Both the position numbers and the translations under genes were made by a program. The notes under the pieces were generated by a model. That model was not told where the DNA came from and made no database searches. It saw nothing but the letters and a program-made list of their open reading frames with translations. A stretch of DNA of 64,000 nucleotides from Cuneatibacter caecimuris (GTDB lineage Bacteria; Bacillota; Clostridia; Lachnospirales; Lachnospiraceae), in NCBI RefSeq assembly GCF_004216775.1, contig NZ_SGXF01000004.1:62001-126000 (forward strand). Reading direction: 5' to 3'. Below are positions 37,553-46,424 of the stretch, one piece after another (position 1 is the stretch's first letter; every line of letters starts with the position of its first letter).

Positions 37553-38143
37553 TACCGTCACTTCAGCCTTCCCGGCGCTGCAGAAGCACAGCGTGTAGCC
37601 TGGCGGAGCGGGAACCTGTATAAACCAGGCTCCCGCCGCCCGCCAGCTCAGGGTTTTTCCCGCCTTCTCTTCCAGCCGGAAACCGCCCTCAGGCAACACA
37701 GAGAATTTCCCAAAATCAGAATTGATCCCCTGTCCTGTATATTTCACATAGCTTTCTTTTGCTGCCCAAATCCGAAAAAAGCGGCGGTACACATCTTTTT
37801 CCAGAACATACTCTTTCTCCTCCGGGTGAAAAAAACGCGCCGCCATCCTCCCGTATCGGGAAGCAGCAGCGTCCGGTTCTTCTCCCTTCAGCCTGGTATG
37901 CTGCTGCAGATCTATTCCTACCGGACGATCCGCCAGCGCGCATACCCACCAGTCCCCGCTGTGAGAAACAGAAAATTCTTTGCCGGGCGCGTTAATAAAA
38001 CGAGGTTTTCCTCCGGCTGGCCTGACCAGCCTCCGGTTCTCTCCTTTTTCCGCTGCCCCCCAGTACCGCGCTGCAGCAATCTCCAGCAGTTCCTCTGTTT
38101 TCTTTTTCTCCGTGGTACTATACCAGTAAATTCCTGTCTTCAT
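37541..38143 (-). CDS. 4'-phosphopantetheinyl transferase, Sfp type
   Basis: A 200-residue enzyme that activates carrier proteins by attaching phosphopantetheine from CoA. SVSHSGDWWVCALADRPVGIDLQQH holds the Mg-binding Asp, and FRIWAAKESYVKYTGQG holds the (W)xxKES motif. No polyketide or non-ribosomal peptide synthase genes are nearby, so the target may be the fatty-acid carrier protein or a distant pathway. It overlaps the pyrophosphatase stop by four bases. That pairing is sensible, since CoA-dependent transfers release small phosphate products, but the link is inference. Confidence 0.92.
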   Translation of the reverse strand: MKTGIYWYSTTEKKKTEELLEIAAARYWGAAEKGENRRLVRPAGGKPRFINAPGKEFSVSHSGDWWVCALADRPVGIDLQQHTRLKGEEPDAAASRYGRMAARFFHPEEKEYVLEKDVYRRFFRIWAAKESYVKYTGQGINSDFGKFSVLPEGGFRLEEKAGKTLSWRAAGAWFIQVPAPPGYTLCFCSAGKAEVTVSEF

Positions 38144-38673
38144 TTGGAACCAAATACTTTTTTATAATTTTCAATGCAATGCTGAATCACCCGCACAGAT
38201 TCCGCAGCGTCATAAAATTCATCCACCTCTGTCTGCTTACCCTCCAGCTCCTTATATACCTGAAAAAAATGCTTCATCTCTTCCAACAGGTGCGGGGGGA
38301 GTTCACGGATTTCCGTATACATCTGATAGGTGGGGTCGTTGTAAGGAATAGCAATGATTTTCTCATCCCCCATCCCGTTGTCAATCATTTTCATCACGCC
38401 GATCGGATAGCAGCGAACCAGCGTCATGGGTTCCAGAGGCTCAGAACAGAGCACCAGCACATCCAGCGGGTCCTTATCGTCGCCATAAGTCCTGGGGATA
38501 AAACCATAATTTGCCGGATAATGGGTGGAGGTATACAAAATCCTGTCCAGAATGATCAGCCCTGTTTCTTTATCTAATTCATACTTCTTCTTGCTACCCT
38601 TTGAAATCTCTATGACCGCGATGAAATCTGTGGGAAAAATCCTGTCTTCTCTTATATCGTGCCAAATGCTCAT
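38140..38673 (-). CDS. ppa: Inorganic pyrophosphatase, family I
   Basis: A 177-residue soluble Mg-dependent enzyme that hydrolyses pyrophosphate. YELDKETGLIILDRILYTSTHYPANYGFIPRTYGDDKDPLDVLVL contains the three metal-binding Asp of the family I signature (D-DKDPLDV). C-terminal HFFQVYKELEGKQTEVDEFYDA is also typical. All key residues are visible. Confidence 0.96.
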   Translation of the reverse strand: MSIWHDIREDRIFPTDFIAVIEISKGSKKKYELDKETGLIILDRILYTSTHYPANYGFIPRTYGDDKDPLDVLVLCSEPLEPMTLVRCYPIGVMKMIDNGMGDEKIIAIPYNDPTYQMYTEIRELPPHLLEEMKHFFQVYKELEGKQTEVDEFYDAAESVRVIQHCIENYKKVFGSK

Positions 38674-38768
38674 GCAAGCCTGCCTTTCTGGTTTTCCATA
38701 TGTTTTCCACTTATTTTAACACAGACAGCAAGAGAATTCCACAATTTTATCCTTTTATTCACAGGCAG

Positions 38769-40913
38769 CTACACAAACAGCCGTCCCAATGCGGCAAACA
38801 AAATACAGACCACAATTCCGGCAGCCGTTGGAATCACCGCGGCCAGAGCAGTCCATTTCCAGCTTCCCGTCTCTTTCTTAATCGTCAGCAGTGTGGTGGA
38901 ACAGGGCCAGTGCATCAGGGAAAACAGAACCGTGCACCCTGCGGTCACCCAGGTCCAGCCGTTTTGCAAAAACAGCTCCTTCATTTCCGTCAGACTGCCT
39001 AATTCCAGGATGCTGCCCTGAGCCATATATGCCATGATGATAATGGGAACCACAATTTCATTGGCTGGAAATCCCAAAATAAACGCTATGAGAATCACTC
39101 CGTCCAGCCCCATCAGCCTGGCAAAAGGGTCCAGAAAAGCGGCGCAGTGATTCAGAATGCTGACCCCGCTGATTGTAACGTTTGCAGCCAGCCAGATAAT
39201 CAGCCCGGCGGGGGCGGCTACCGCCACCGCTCTGCCCAGCACAAACAGAGTCCTGTCAAATACAGACCGTATAACTACTTTCCCTATCTGAGGTTTACGG
39301 TACGGGGGAAGTTCCAGGGTAAAAGAAGACGGTACCCCCTTCAGCAACGTTTTCGACAACAGTTTTGTGGCAGCAAAGGTGGCCAGAATACCCGTCAGAA
39401 TAACCGCTGTAAGCAGCAGCGCAGAAAACAGGGAAGAAAAGGCCCCTCCCCCAGCCACGGCAAAAAACATGGTAAGAATCGCGATCAGCATGGGAAAACG
39501 GCCGTTGCATGGTACAAAGCTGTTGGTCAGAATGGCCAGGAGCCGTTCCCTCGGAGAATCAATGATCCTGCAGCCCACAATTCCCGCAGCATTGCAGCCA
39601 AACCCCATGCACATGGTCAGCGCCTGTTTGCCGCAGGCGCAGCACCGCTTAAACGGTTTATCCAGATTGTAAGCGATTCTGGGCAGATAGCCTGCATCTT
39701 CCAGCAATGTGAACAGGGGAAAAAAGATTGCCATGGGGGGGAGCATAACGGATACCACCCAGGCCAGAACTCTGTATACCCCCAATACCAATGCCCCGTG
39801 AAGCCAGGCAGGGGCATGAAGCCAGATAAACAGGTCTGTCAGCCGGTCCTGAATCCAAAACAACCCTTCCGACAATAACTGGGAAGGATAATTTGCCCCC
39901 GCAATGGTGAGCCAGAAAACCGCGGCAAGAAGCAGCAGCATGGCCGGATAGCCGCCCCATCTGCTGGTAAGGACCCTGTCAATTTTCCTGTCCAGATCCT
40001 GATAAGATTTTTTTCTGTAAATTACTGTTTCCCTGCAGATTTCTTCCGATTGATTTACCAAAGCGGAGACCGTGAGGTCTTTATATTGATCGGGCCCGAT
40101 TCCCAGCGCATTCAGCCTTTGCTTTTCCTGCTCTGCCGCCCGGAAAAGAGTTCCTCTTTCTGAAAATTCTTTTCCAAGAAAGTCTTTTATTTCTTTTTCA
40201 AGAGATGGGTCTTCATCCAGAAGACGCAGACTGAGCCATCTGCTGTCCAGCTTTCCCCCGGCGCATTCTTCTGCCGCCGGCTCCAGAATTTTTACCGATT
40301 TTTCTATCTCCTGGGGATACTGTACGGTAACGGCGCGCCTTCCCGGCTTCTGTTCCACCACTCTGTCCAGCGTCTTCATCAGCCCTTCCAGACCTTTTTT
40401 CCTCTGAGCGGAAGTCCCTACTACAGGAACCCCCAGTTTATCTGACAAAGCCTCCAGATTAATCTGCATTCCTTTCCTCCTGGCTTCATCCATCAAGTTG
40501 ACGCAAACCACTACCCGGGGGGATATTTCCATTGCCTGCAGCACCAGATTCAGATTGCGTTCCAGACAGGTTGCGTCGCAGACTACCACAACGGCGTCCG
40601 GTTTTCCAAAGCAGATAAAGTTCCTGGCCACCTCTTCTTCCGCGGAATGAGCCATCAGGGAATAGGTTCCCGGGATATCCACCATGACATAAGAATGGCG
40701 TTCTGTTTTGCAAAAGCCCTGGGCATTGGCTACCGTTTTTCCCGGCCAGTTCCCGGTATGCTGGTTCATGCCGGTCAGCGCGTTAAAGACTGTGCTTTTC
40801 CCTACGTTAGGATTTCCCGCCAGCGCCACTACCCGGTCATTTTCACTTTGTTTTTTAACAGACAGTCCCATATCCACTGCTTTTATCCCGATTGAACTGT
40901 TTGTCAGCCCCAT
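38769..40913 (-). CDS. feoB: Ferrous iron transporter FeoB
   Basis: A 714-residue Fe(II) importer. The N-terminal G domain (about 25-190) has GNPNVGKST (G1), the DIPGTYSL G3 motif and NLMDEA (G4). The membrane part has the two Gate domains, with MGFGCNAAGIVGCRIIDSPRERLLAILTNSFVPCNGRFPML (conserved Cys) and, in the second half, FILGFPANEIVVPIIIMAYMAQG. Complete, with AAAGGAGAGG upstream. It starts 12 bp after feoA. Confidence 0.97.
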   Translation of the reverse strand: MGLTNSSIGIKAVDMGLSVKKQSENDRVVALAGNPNVGKSTVFNALTGMNQHTGNWPGKTVANAQGFCKTERHSYVMVDIPGTYSLMAHSAEEEVARNFICFGKPDAVVVVCDATCLERNLNLVLQAMEISPRVVVCVNLMDEARRKGMQINLEALSDKLGVPVVGTSAQRKKGLEGLMKTLDRVVEQKPGRRAVTVQYPQEIEKSVKILEPAAEECAGGKLDSRWLSLRLLDEDPSLEKEIKDFLGKEFSERGTLFRAAEQEKQRLNALGIGPDQYKDLTVSALVNQSEEICRETVIYRKKSYQDLDRKIDRVLTSRWGGYPAMLLLLAAVFWLTIAGANYPSQLLSEGLFWIQDRLTDLFIWLHAPAWLHGALVLGVYRVLAWVVSVMLPPMAIFFPLFTLLEDAGYLPRIAYNLDKPFKRCCACGKQALTMCMGFGCNAAGIVGCRIIDSPRERLLAILTNSFVPCNGRFPMLIAILTMFFAVAGGGAFSSLFSALLLTAVILTGILATFAATKLLSKTLLKGVPSSFTLELPPYRKPQIGKVVIRSVFDRTLFVLGRAVAVAAPAGLIIWLAANVTISGVSILNHCAAFLDPFARLMGLDGVILIAFILGFPANEIVVPIIIMAYMAQGSILELGSLTEMKELFLQNGWTWVTAGCTVLFSLMHWPCSTTLLTIKKETGSWKWTALAAVIPTAAGIVVCILFAALGRLFV

Positions 40914-40925
40914 TTTCCTCTCCTT

Positions 40926-41159
40926 TTAATCCGTGATAAATATATTGGAACAATCCTCGGAGCGGATCGCAATTACAGCCCCGCGGATCAGATATGCGGA
41001 AGGATCGCCGCCGGGGCTGCGCCCCAAACATTCCACCTCAGTATTTTCAATCAGGCCAATATCCAGAAGCCTTCTTCGCATGCTTCCGGAAACCCCCAGT
41101 TCCTTGATTACCGCCCGCTGTCCGGGCAGAATATCGTTCAGAGAAGCCGGACGATTCAT
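40926..41159 (-). CDS. feoA: Ferrous iron transport accessory protein FeoA
   Basis: A 77-residue SH3-like protein that assists FeoB. SLNDILPGQRAVIKELGVSGSMRRRLLDIGLIENTEVECLGRSPGGDPSAYLIRGAVIAIRSEDC covers the whole FeoA domain. Divergent from a metal-responsive regulator. Confidence 0.95.
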   Translation of the reverse strand: MNRPASLNDILPGQRAVIKELGVSGSMRRRLLDIGLIENTEVECLGRSPGGDPSAYLIRGAVIAIRSEDCSNIFITD

Positions 41160-41228
41160 AAAAAAACCCCTTTCGAATAATTTTAGGATAAGGAAACTTT
41201 TATTACATCATATTCTATCCGCTCCTGT

Positions 41229-41239
41229 TTGGTTACCAA
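41229..41239. promoter_or_regulatory. Short palindrome in the feoA/regulator spacer
   Basis: TTGGTTACCAA, an odd-length palindrome between the divergent feoA and DtxR/MntR-type genes, 30 bp from the regulator start. It could be part of the regulator's operator; it does not match the classical DtxR or MntR box. Confidence 0.3.
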
Positions 41240-41268
41240 TGTAAAGGAGGGGCGGTTCGGGAGGGCTT

Positions 41269-41706
41269 ATGAGCGGTCAGCGGGAAGGATTTTACACAAT
41301 GAAAGGCTATCAGATCAACGAAAACGCTGACCTGACAGCCTCTATGGAAGATTATTTGGAAATGATCTGCAGGATTCTTCAGGGAAATCCCAGTGCCAGA
41401 GTTCGAGTCCGCGATCTGGCGGACAACCTGCATGTCCGGCCTTCCTCTGTCACAAAAATGATACAGCACCTGACTGCTTCGGACTACCTGTCTACAGAAA
41501 AATACGGATATATCAGGCTGACGCAGAAAGGCCTGGAAACCGGCCGTTATCTCCTGTACCGCCATGAGGTGATCTGCCGGTTCCTTTGCCTTCTGAACAA
41601 ATCTCAGGATGAACTGGAGCAGGCGGAAAAAATTGAGCATTTTCTCAATAGAGAAACGGTTCACAATCTGGATCTGCTGGCAGAAAAACTTTCCGGTGAA
41701 AATTAA
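41269..41706 (+). CDS. DtxR/MntR-family metal-dependent regulator
   Basis: A 145-residue repressor. The winged helix-turn-helix (ASMEDYLEMICRILQGNPSARVRVRDLADNLHVRPSSVTKMIQHL) is followed by the dimerisation domain with candidate metal ligands in YRHEVICRFL and AEKIEHFLNRETV, the MntR-like set. It lacks the SH3 domain of DtxR, as MntR does. Facing away from feoAB, it probably senses Fe(II) or Mn(II) and represses iron uptake; the metal cannot be decided from sequence. ATG after GGGAGGG. Confidence 0.9.
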   Translation: MSGQREGFYTMKGYQINENADLTASMEDYLEMICRILQGNPSARVRVRDLADNLHVRPSSVTKMIQHLTASDYLSTEKYGYIRLTQKGLETGRYLLYRHEVICRFLCLLNKSQDELEQAEKIEHFLNRETVHNLDLLAEKLSGEN

Positions 41707-41708
41707 AT

Positions 41709-42425
41709 TTATCTGGACTGCATTTTTTTCAAAATAATACCGCAAACCGCGGCCGACGCCGCAAAAATCACAAACAGGGCTGAAAGATTCCAGAAGCGGG
41801 AACCTGTATCTGTCAGCAGCATGTATCCCCAGGACGCAGGAAACAATTTTCCCATATAAACCAGAAATCCGGGAAGCAGGTCAGCTGAAAACATAATTCC
41901 TGAAAGCATAATAGAAGGTAAAAATATCAACTGGGAAAGCATGGTCAATTTCGCCTGATGCTTCACCAGCAGCCCCAGAACACTGCCCACGCTGACCGAT
42001 ACCGCCAGAAAAACAGACAGAAAGGCAAAATACAGCGGCAGGTCAGCCGGAGGAACGGCGCCGTACATAAGCTGCGCAGCAGCAAAAATAATTCCGCTCA
42101 TGATATAGAGATGCAAAAACGCCGATAAAACTGTGGACACCAGCCCGAAATATAATGGCACTCCGTTGGCTTTATACATTTTTTTAATAGGGCCCCCATA
42201 GATCTCCACCAGCGACGGCGGAAGGCCGATAAATGCTCCCATAGAAACGCCCATCACTGTCATAGACTGAATCAGCGTGTTTTTTGCCTCCGGCATCAGG
42301 GAAGTAAAAATCCCTCCCATAATGGCAAAAAACAAAAGCGGTACCGCGTAACAAGTAATCAGCAGGGTCTTGCTGCGTATGTCTAATTTAAACTGCAGCC
42401 CAATTCCATATATAAATGCTTTCAT
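41709..42425 (-). CDS. ABC-2 type exporter permease
   Basis: A 238-residue membrane protein with six hydrophobic segments, starting MKAFIYGIGLQFKLDIRSKTLLITCYAVPLLFFAIMGGIFTSL and containing the LSQLIFLPSIMLSGIMFSADLLPG segment typical of ABC-2 permeases. It overlaps the ATPase stop by four bases and ends three bases from the convergent regulator gene. With the MerR gene it forms a three-gene unit, likely drug or peptide export. Confidence 0.88.
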   Translation of the reverse strand: MKAFIYGIGLQFKLDIRSKTLLITCYAVPLLFFAIMGGIFTSLMPEAKNTLIQSMTVMGVSMGAFIGLPPSLVEIYGGPIKKMYKANGVPLYFGLVSTVLSAFLHLYIMSGIIFAAAQLMYGAVPPADLPLYFAFLSVFLAVSVSVGSVLGLLVKHQAKLTMLSQLIFLPSIMLSGIMFSADLLPGFLVYMGKLFPASWGYMLLTDTGSRFWNLSALFVIFAASAAVCGIILKKMQSR

Positions 42426-43237
42426 TTGCCGCCTCCATTTGTGATATCGATAAAATGCTGTTCCAGGTTGCCTCTGTCCACCCGGATATCCAGCACAGAA
42501 ATATTATCTGCCCGGTACCGCCAAAGCAGATGCAGCAGCGTTTCCCCCACGTCCTCTGATTCGTAATTTTCTTCTCCTTTTTCCGTTATGATCCGGATGT
42601 TATACCGCTTACTGACTCTGGCGGTCAACTCGTCTACTGTCCCTTCAAAAATAATAATCCCTTCGCGCAGTACTGCGATACGGCTGCAAAGGCTTTCCAC
42701 CTCCGCCATATCATGGCTGGCCAGAATGATGGTCTTTCCCTGCTCCTTTAATTTCCGTATCTGTCCGTGCAGAGAGATACGCCCCTCCACGTCAAGTCCT
42801 GCTGTCGGTTCATCAAGAAAGATGATATCCGGTCTTGTGATCAGCGCAAGGGCAAGATGCAAGCGCCTCTTCTGGCCTGTGGACAACCCGCAATAACTGG
42901 TTTTTGCCAGTTCCTCTATGCCCAGCGCAGTTATAACAGAGGAATCCACAGCTGTTTTGTTCCATTTCGCGAATAATTTTATGGCTTCCAGCGGCTTAAT
43001 GTGTTCCGGCAAAGACGAAGACTGAAGCTGTATCCCCATTTTCCCGCTCACCGTTATTTTACCGCCGTCATATTTTAAAAGCCCTTCAATACATTCCAGA
43101 GCAGTTGTTTTTCCCGCTCCGTTCACGCCCAGCAAAGCAAAAATTTCTCCTTCCCTTACGCTGAAGTTCAGACCTTTGAGCACCTCATGGTTCCCATAAC
43201 TTTTTTTTAGATTTTCAACTTGCACGGCATAGCGCAT
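42422..43237 (-). CDS. ABC transporter ATP-binding protein
   Basis: About 271 residues. Walker A (GVNGAGKTT), the signature LSTGQKRRLHLALAL, Walker B (IIFLDEPTAGLD) and the His switch (ILASHDMAE) are all present. ATG 43237 (MRYAVQVENLKKSYG) has AGGAGG at six bases and immediately follows the MerR stop. It energises the permease at 41709. Confidence 0.95.
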   Translation of the reverse strand: MRYAVQVENLKKSYGNHEVLKGLNFSVREGEIFALLGVNGAGKTTALECIEGLLKYDGGKITVSGKMGIQLQSSSLPEHIKPLEAIKLFAKWNKTAVDSSVITALGIEELAKTSYCGLSTGQKRRLHLALALITRPDIIFLDEPTAGLDVEGRISLHGQIRKLKEQGKTIILASHDMAEVESLCSRIAVLREGIIIFEGTVDELTARVSKRYNIRIITEKGEENYESEDVGETLLHLLWRYRADNISVLDIRVDRGNLEQHFIDITNGGGK

Positions 43238-43238
43238 T

Positions 43239-44033
43239 TTATTCCTCCTGAAACGGGTCATACCCCTGTTTTGTAAAATATACATCTAAGGCTGGTTCAA
43301 TATAGGCATTTACAGCAGCCTGTTTTTGTTTCCATCCATCCTTTGCACCTTCAAATTTGCCGATTTCCATCAGCTGAGGCAGCATGCTCATATCCCCGTC
43401 GGTAAATTCAACAATCATATTCCAAAATGCTTTTGCAAGCCTCTGTGCATCTTCACTTTCAGGAGAAACGTGATTGGCAGCCAACTCCAGAATCTGATCG
43501 CATACCTTATTAAATCCCCGGATAAAGACTTCTCCGCTCTCCTTGGTAAACCTTTTGCGAATATGATCCATCATCTTATTGTCAAAATGCTTGATCAGCC
43601 AGTAGTACTCATTTTTCATTTGCAAATTTACAATTATATCCGCATATTTTTTAAAATCAACCGACTGCATCTGAATCACCTCTGCCTTCAGCGCGTCAAT
43701 TTCCTCCGCCGCCTCTGACAGCCTCTGTATTTTCTGCCGAAGGTCGGCAGCCTGTTTTGAAAGAACAGCAGCCACCTCATCAGGAGTGTCCAGAGAACTC
43801 AGATGATTTTTTATCTCGTTCAAAGAAAATCCCAGAGATTTCAGGGACAAAATCTGATGCAGCCTGACCATATCTTTATAGGTATAAAGCCTGCGGCCTC
43901 CCTTGCTCTGTGCGGAAGGGCACAACAGCCCTTTTCTGTCATAGAACTGTAAAGTGCGCACTGTGGTACCTGTTTTCTCCGCCACTTCTCCCACTGTCAT
44001 ATATTCTTCGCTATCCCCGATGCTACTTTTCAC
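43239..44033 (-). CDS. MerR-family regulator with TipAS-like effector domain
   Basis: A 264-residue transcription activator. The MerR winged helix (YMTVGEVAEKTGTTVRTLQFYDRKGLLCPSAQSKGGRRLYTYKDM, about 11-55) is followed by a dimer coiled coil (about 80-125) and a helical C-terminal domain with aromatic residues, like the TipAS drug-binding fold. No Cys metal sites are seen, so a drug is a likelier ligand than a metal. GTG start 44033 after AGGAGG. It probably controls itself and the ABC exporter from the 19-bp-spacer promoter upstream. Confidence 0.9.
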   Translation of the reverse strand: MKSSIGDSEEYMTVGEVAEKTGTTVRTLQFYDRKGLLCPSAQSKGGRRLYTYKDMVRLHQILSLKSLGFSLNEIKNHLSSLDTPDEVAAVLSKQAADLRQKIQRLSEAAEEIDALKAEVIQMQSVDFKKYADIIVNLQMKNEYYWLIKHFDNKMMDHIRKRFTKESGEVFIRGFNKVCDQILELAANHVSPESEDAQRLAKAFWNMIVEFTDGDMSMLPQLMEIGKFEGAKDGWKQKQAAVNAYIEPALDVYFTKQGYDPFQEE

Positions 44034-44055
44034 ATTCAGTTCCTCCTGCCATTCT

Positions 44056-44086
44056 ATTGTACTTCATTACGCTGCGTCATGAGCAA
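44056..44086 (-). promoter_or_regulatory. MerR-type promoter with 19-bp spacer and dyad operator
   Basis: Minus strand TTGCTC (44081-44086), 19 bp, TACAAT (44056-44061). The spacer holds the dyad TCATTACGC-T-GCGTCATGA (44064-44082, plus strand), perfect but for one position per arm. Over-long spacers with central dyads are the hallmark of MerR-activated promoters. Confidence 0.75.
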
Positions 44087-44118
44087 GCCTTTTCAGAATG
44101 TTTTGCTGTTAAATATTT

Positions 44119-44156
44119 GAAGCCAGGCAGTTCCTGAACCTGAACTGCCTGGCTTC
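44119..44156. terminator. Perfect 15-bp hairpin between acetyltransferase and MerR genes
   Basis: GAAGCCAGGCAGTTC (44119-44133) and GAACTGCCTGGCTTC (44142-44156) form a perfect stem around an 8-base loop. Neither side has a strong T-run. It lies 19 bp past the acetyltransferase stop codon and is probably its terminator. Confidence 0.5.
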
Positions 44157-44175
44157 GTCAACACTTTCTACATTA

Positions 44176-44823
44176 TCATAGCCGCCTGTAAGCTTCCATT
44201 AGCGCCCTGATATCCCCGCTTTTTATGGCTGGCAGAAGCTCCTTGATCTGCCGGGCAGGGAGATCCCACCAGTGCAGAGACTCCAGCGCCCGAACCGTCT
44301 CCTCGTCAAACCGCTTCCGGATCGTCCTTGCAGGGACCCCGCCTACGATGGCGTAGGGTTCCACATCTCTTGTAACGACAGCTCGCGCGCCAATAACTGC
44401 CCCATTTCCGATATGGACCCCTGACAGAATCACCGCTTCATAGCCAATCCAAACATCGCTGCCAACGATAATATCCCCTTTATTGTCCCAGGCCTGGGCA
44501 ACTTCTGAAACCGGCGTATCCCATTCCTCATAGAACAGCGGAAATGGATAGGTGGACAGGGAATCCAGCGTATGATTCGCGCTGGTAAAAATAAATTTTG
44601 CTCCACAGGCGATAGAACAAAACTTACCGATTTTCAGGCAATCCCCGTTTACAGGATAATGATACAGTACATTGTTTTTTTCAAAATCCATGGGGTCATT
44701 TACAAAATCATTGTACATGGTATATGCGCCTGCGGTTATACTGGGATCTTTTACCACACCATCCAGATACACCGTCTGTTTATCACCTGTACGTGGATAT
44801 ATCTTTTTTTCCGGAACAGACAT
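44176..44823 (-). CDS. CatB/Vat-type xenobiotic acetyltransferase
   Basis: A 215-residue left-handed beta-helix enzyme. Hexapeptide repeats ([56 protein letters not shown]) enclose the loop [17 protein letters not shown] with the catalytic His. The overall pattern, including [10 protein letters not shown] and [16 protein letters not shown], matches streptogramin A (Vat) and CatB chloramphenicol acetyltransferases. Whether it confers resistance cannot be said, since many chromosomal members have unknown acceptors. Confidence 0.85.
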   Translation of the reverse strand: MSVPEKKIYPRTGDKQTVYLDGVVKDPSITAGAYTMYNDFVNDPMDFEKNNVLYHYPVNGDCLKIGKFCSIACGAKFIFTSANHTLDSLSTYPFPLFYEEWDTPVSEVAQAWDNKGDIIVGSDVWIGYEAVILSGVHIGNGAVIGARAVVTRDVEPYAIVGGVPARTIRKRFDEETVRALESLHWWDLPARQIKELLPAIKSGDIRALMEAYRRL

Positions 44824-44902
44824 TGTATTACCTCCTGACTATTTCTGTTTACGCTGTTCCGGCTGATACAATACAGCGTTTCACCTTTCTCACCTTCCCT
44901 TT

Positions 44903-45379
44903 TTATAAAGCAGAAGCCTCTGCTTCACGCAGCAATAATGTTTTCACAAAAGGGTTATTCTCTTCGCTCAGCAAAAACATAAAAGCACCGTTACGGCATT
45001 TCTGCATGCGCTGGCCTTTCAGAAGAAAGTCATATCCCATGGAGCACTTCGGATTGCAGGCAGACGGGTCCACCAGACGCTTGCATACAGGAGCCTCACA
45101 GACAGCCCGGGCCATATCTTCCGGCAGCGTGTCTAAAACCCCCATATAGGAAGCTATATGATTTGCATAAATCCTCACAAGCAATCCTTTTTTCCGGAAC
45201 ACATAGTTGGCGATTGACTTTTTATTCAGACTGTAGGTAACCAAGTAGCCGCTTCTGGCCAGCTTCACATCTGTTTTGCAGCCCCGCTTCATCAGCTCAT
45301 CATGCATGTCTATGACAAATTCCTGGTTTTCTGCATCCACACTTCCTATAAAATCATGAAACGTAACCTTCTCACTCAC
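44903..45379 (-). CDS. Conserved hypothetical protein, cysteine-containing
   Basis: A 158-residue soluble protein I cannot name. The first 75 residues look like a small alpha/beta domain (YLVTYSLNKKSIANYVFRKKGLLVRIYANH). The second part has five Cys (AVCEAPVCKRLVDPSACNPKCSMGYDF, then MQKC), suggesting a metal site. GTG start 45379 after AAAGGA, overlapping the end of the broken gene upstream. Confidence 0.7.
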   Translation of the reverse strand: MSEKVTFHDFIGSVDAENQEFVIDMHDELMKRGCKTDVKLARSGYLVTYSLNKKSIANYVFRKKGLLVRIYANHIASYMGVLDTLPEDMARAVCEAPVCKRLVDPSACNPKCSMGYDFLLKGQRMQKCRNGAFMFLLSEENNPFVKTLLLREAEASAL

Positions 45380-45602
45380 TTTGCTGTTCCTTTACCTTTC
45401 CTGCATAGTATGCAATTCCATAGGCGAAAAGGCAAACGCCTATGATTCGTAATCCAATGAATATACCTTTGGCAAATCCCGCCTGAAAAGTGCCCTCTGC
45501 CAAATTTGTAATAAAAGTTGTCTGCTCCAATGCCTGGGGAATCGTCGGCAATATCAGTCCGCCAATAATATACCTGGCCCTTTTTATTTTTTCTCAATCC
45601 AT
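45372..45602 (-). pseudogene. Small membrane protein gene interrupted by an early stop
   Basis: Reading from ATG 45602 (AGGAAGGAACG upstream) gives Met-Asp-stop-Glu and then 70 in-frame residues with two hydrophobic stretches (YIIGGLILPTIPQ and FIGLRIIGVCLFAYGIAYYAG) and a sensible C-terminus (KVKEQQSE). The TGA at codon 3 is the only block, so this is either a recent nonsense mutation or a gene using a later non-ATG start. The other reading frame of this stretch looks like noise. Confidence 0.4.
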
Positions 45603-45631
45603 CACGTTCCTTCCTATCTGTGTCCGCTTCT

Positions 45632-46420
45632 TTACCTCTTCGCGGACACCAACAGCATAGACAAAGGCAGTCCCTTACCCTCATACGCATCCGAAAGCCC
45701 TATATCATAATCATACTCGTTCAGCAGTTTTATTTCCATATCAGATTTCAAAATACCGTTGACAATTTCTGACATAGAATGTGCAAAGCTTGTAAATGTT
45801 TTAGATTCGTATTCCCCGGAAATATAGCCCATTCCACTTGTCTCCAGCCAGGGTTCCTCCGTAAAGTATTTGTGTTCCAGGACAACCGGAATATCGCTTC
45901 TGTAACCCTCCTCTCCCGGAAGGGGAAGCATATTCATTACCGGATGGATCTCATGCAGGATCATCATTCCCTTGTCTTTCAGACAGAGGGAAACAACTTT
46001 AAAAAGTGCTTCCAGATCCTGAAACCAGGTGATTGCGCCGATGGTAAACAGAACAATATCAAATGATTGATAGTGCTCAGGCCCGATCTCCAATATATTC
46101 TCCGCTATGAAGTCGCAGGAAAGTCCCAGCTCTCCGGAAGATCTGTTTCCCTGGGAAACTAAGTTCTCAGCAATATCGAATCCCGTTCCCTCCGCCCCAT
46201 AATATTGGACAATTGATAATAATTCTCTGCCATTATTGCAGCAGAAATGCGCTATTTTTTTAGAAGCCAGTTGCGCTTGGTCCAGTACAGACTTAATCGT
46301 CGGATTGATATAGAAATCCGGCCTGCGGCGGATATTCTCCACAACGTCTTCTCCCCACCCGTCCCTCCTGTGGTCAAATGCTTCTTCCCACGCCTCTTTG
46401 TTTGCTTTCATATAATTCAT
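45632..46420 (-). CDS. SAM-dependent methyltransferase, class I
   Basis: About 262 residues. The Rossmann core begins near IAHFCCNNGRELLSIVQYYGAEGTGFDIAENLVSQG (SAM loop and acidic residue of motif II), with FDIVLFTIGAITWFQDLEALFKVVSLCLKDKGMMILHEIHP as motifs IV-V. The N-terminus (NKEAWEEAFDHRRDGWGEDV) is that of small-molecule methyltransferases. The substrate is unknown. ATG 46420 is preferred; it starts five bases after the remnant gene's stop. Confidence 0.88.
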   Translation of the reverse strand: MNYMKANKEAWEEAFDHRRDGWGEDVVENIRRRPDFYINPTIKSVLDQAQLASKKIAHFCCNNGRELLSIVQYYGAEGTGFDIAENLVSQGNRSSGELGLSCDFIAENILEIGPEHYQSFDIVLFTIGAITWFQDLEALFKVVSLCLKDKGMMILHEIHPVMNMLPLPGEEGYRSDIPVVLEHKYFTEEPWLETSGMGYISGEYESKTFTSFAHSMSEIVNGILKSDMEIKLLNEYDYDIGLSDAYEGKGLPLSMLLVSAKR

Positions 46421-46424
46421 GTAT

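Noticed and set aside
41160-41268. Classical DtxR or MntR box between feoA and the regulator
   Set aside because: Only a short TTGGTTACCAA palindrome is present; no stretch matches the known 19-bp boxes well enough.
44176-44823. Calling the acetyltransferase a streptogramin or chloramphenicol resistance gene
   Set aside because: The pattern fits the Vat/CatB family, but many chromosomal members have unknown substrates, so no resistance claim is made.
45375-45690. 104-codon minus-strand reading rich in Cys and Arg at its start
   Set aside because: No family pattern, no ribosome site, and another frame of the same stretch gives a plausible membrane protein; treated as a shadow.
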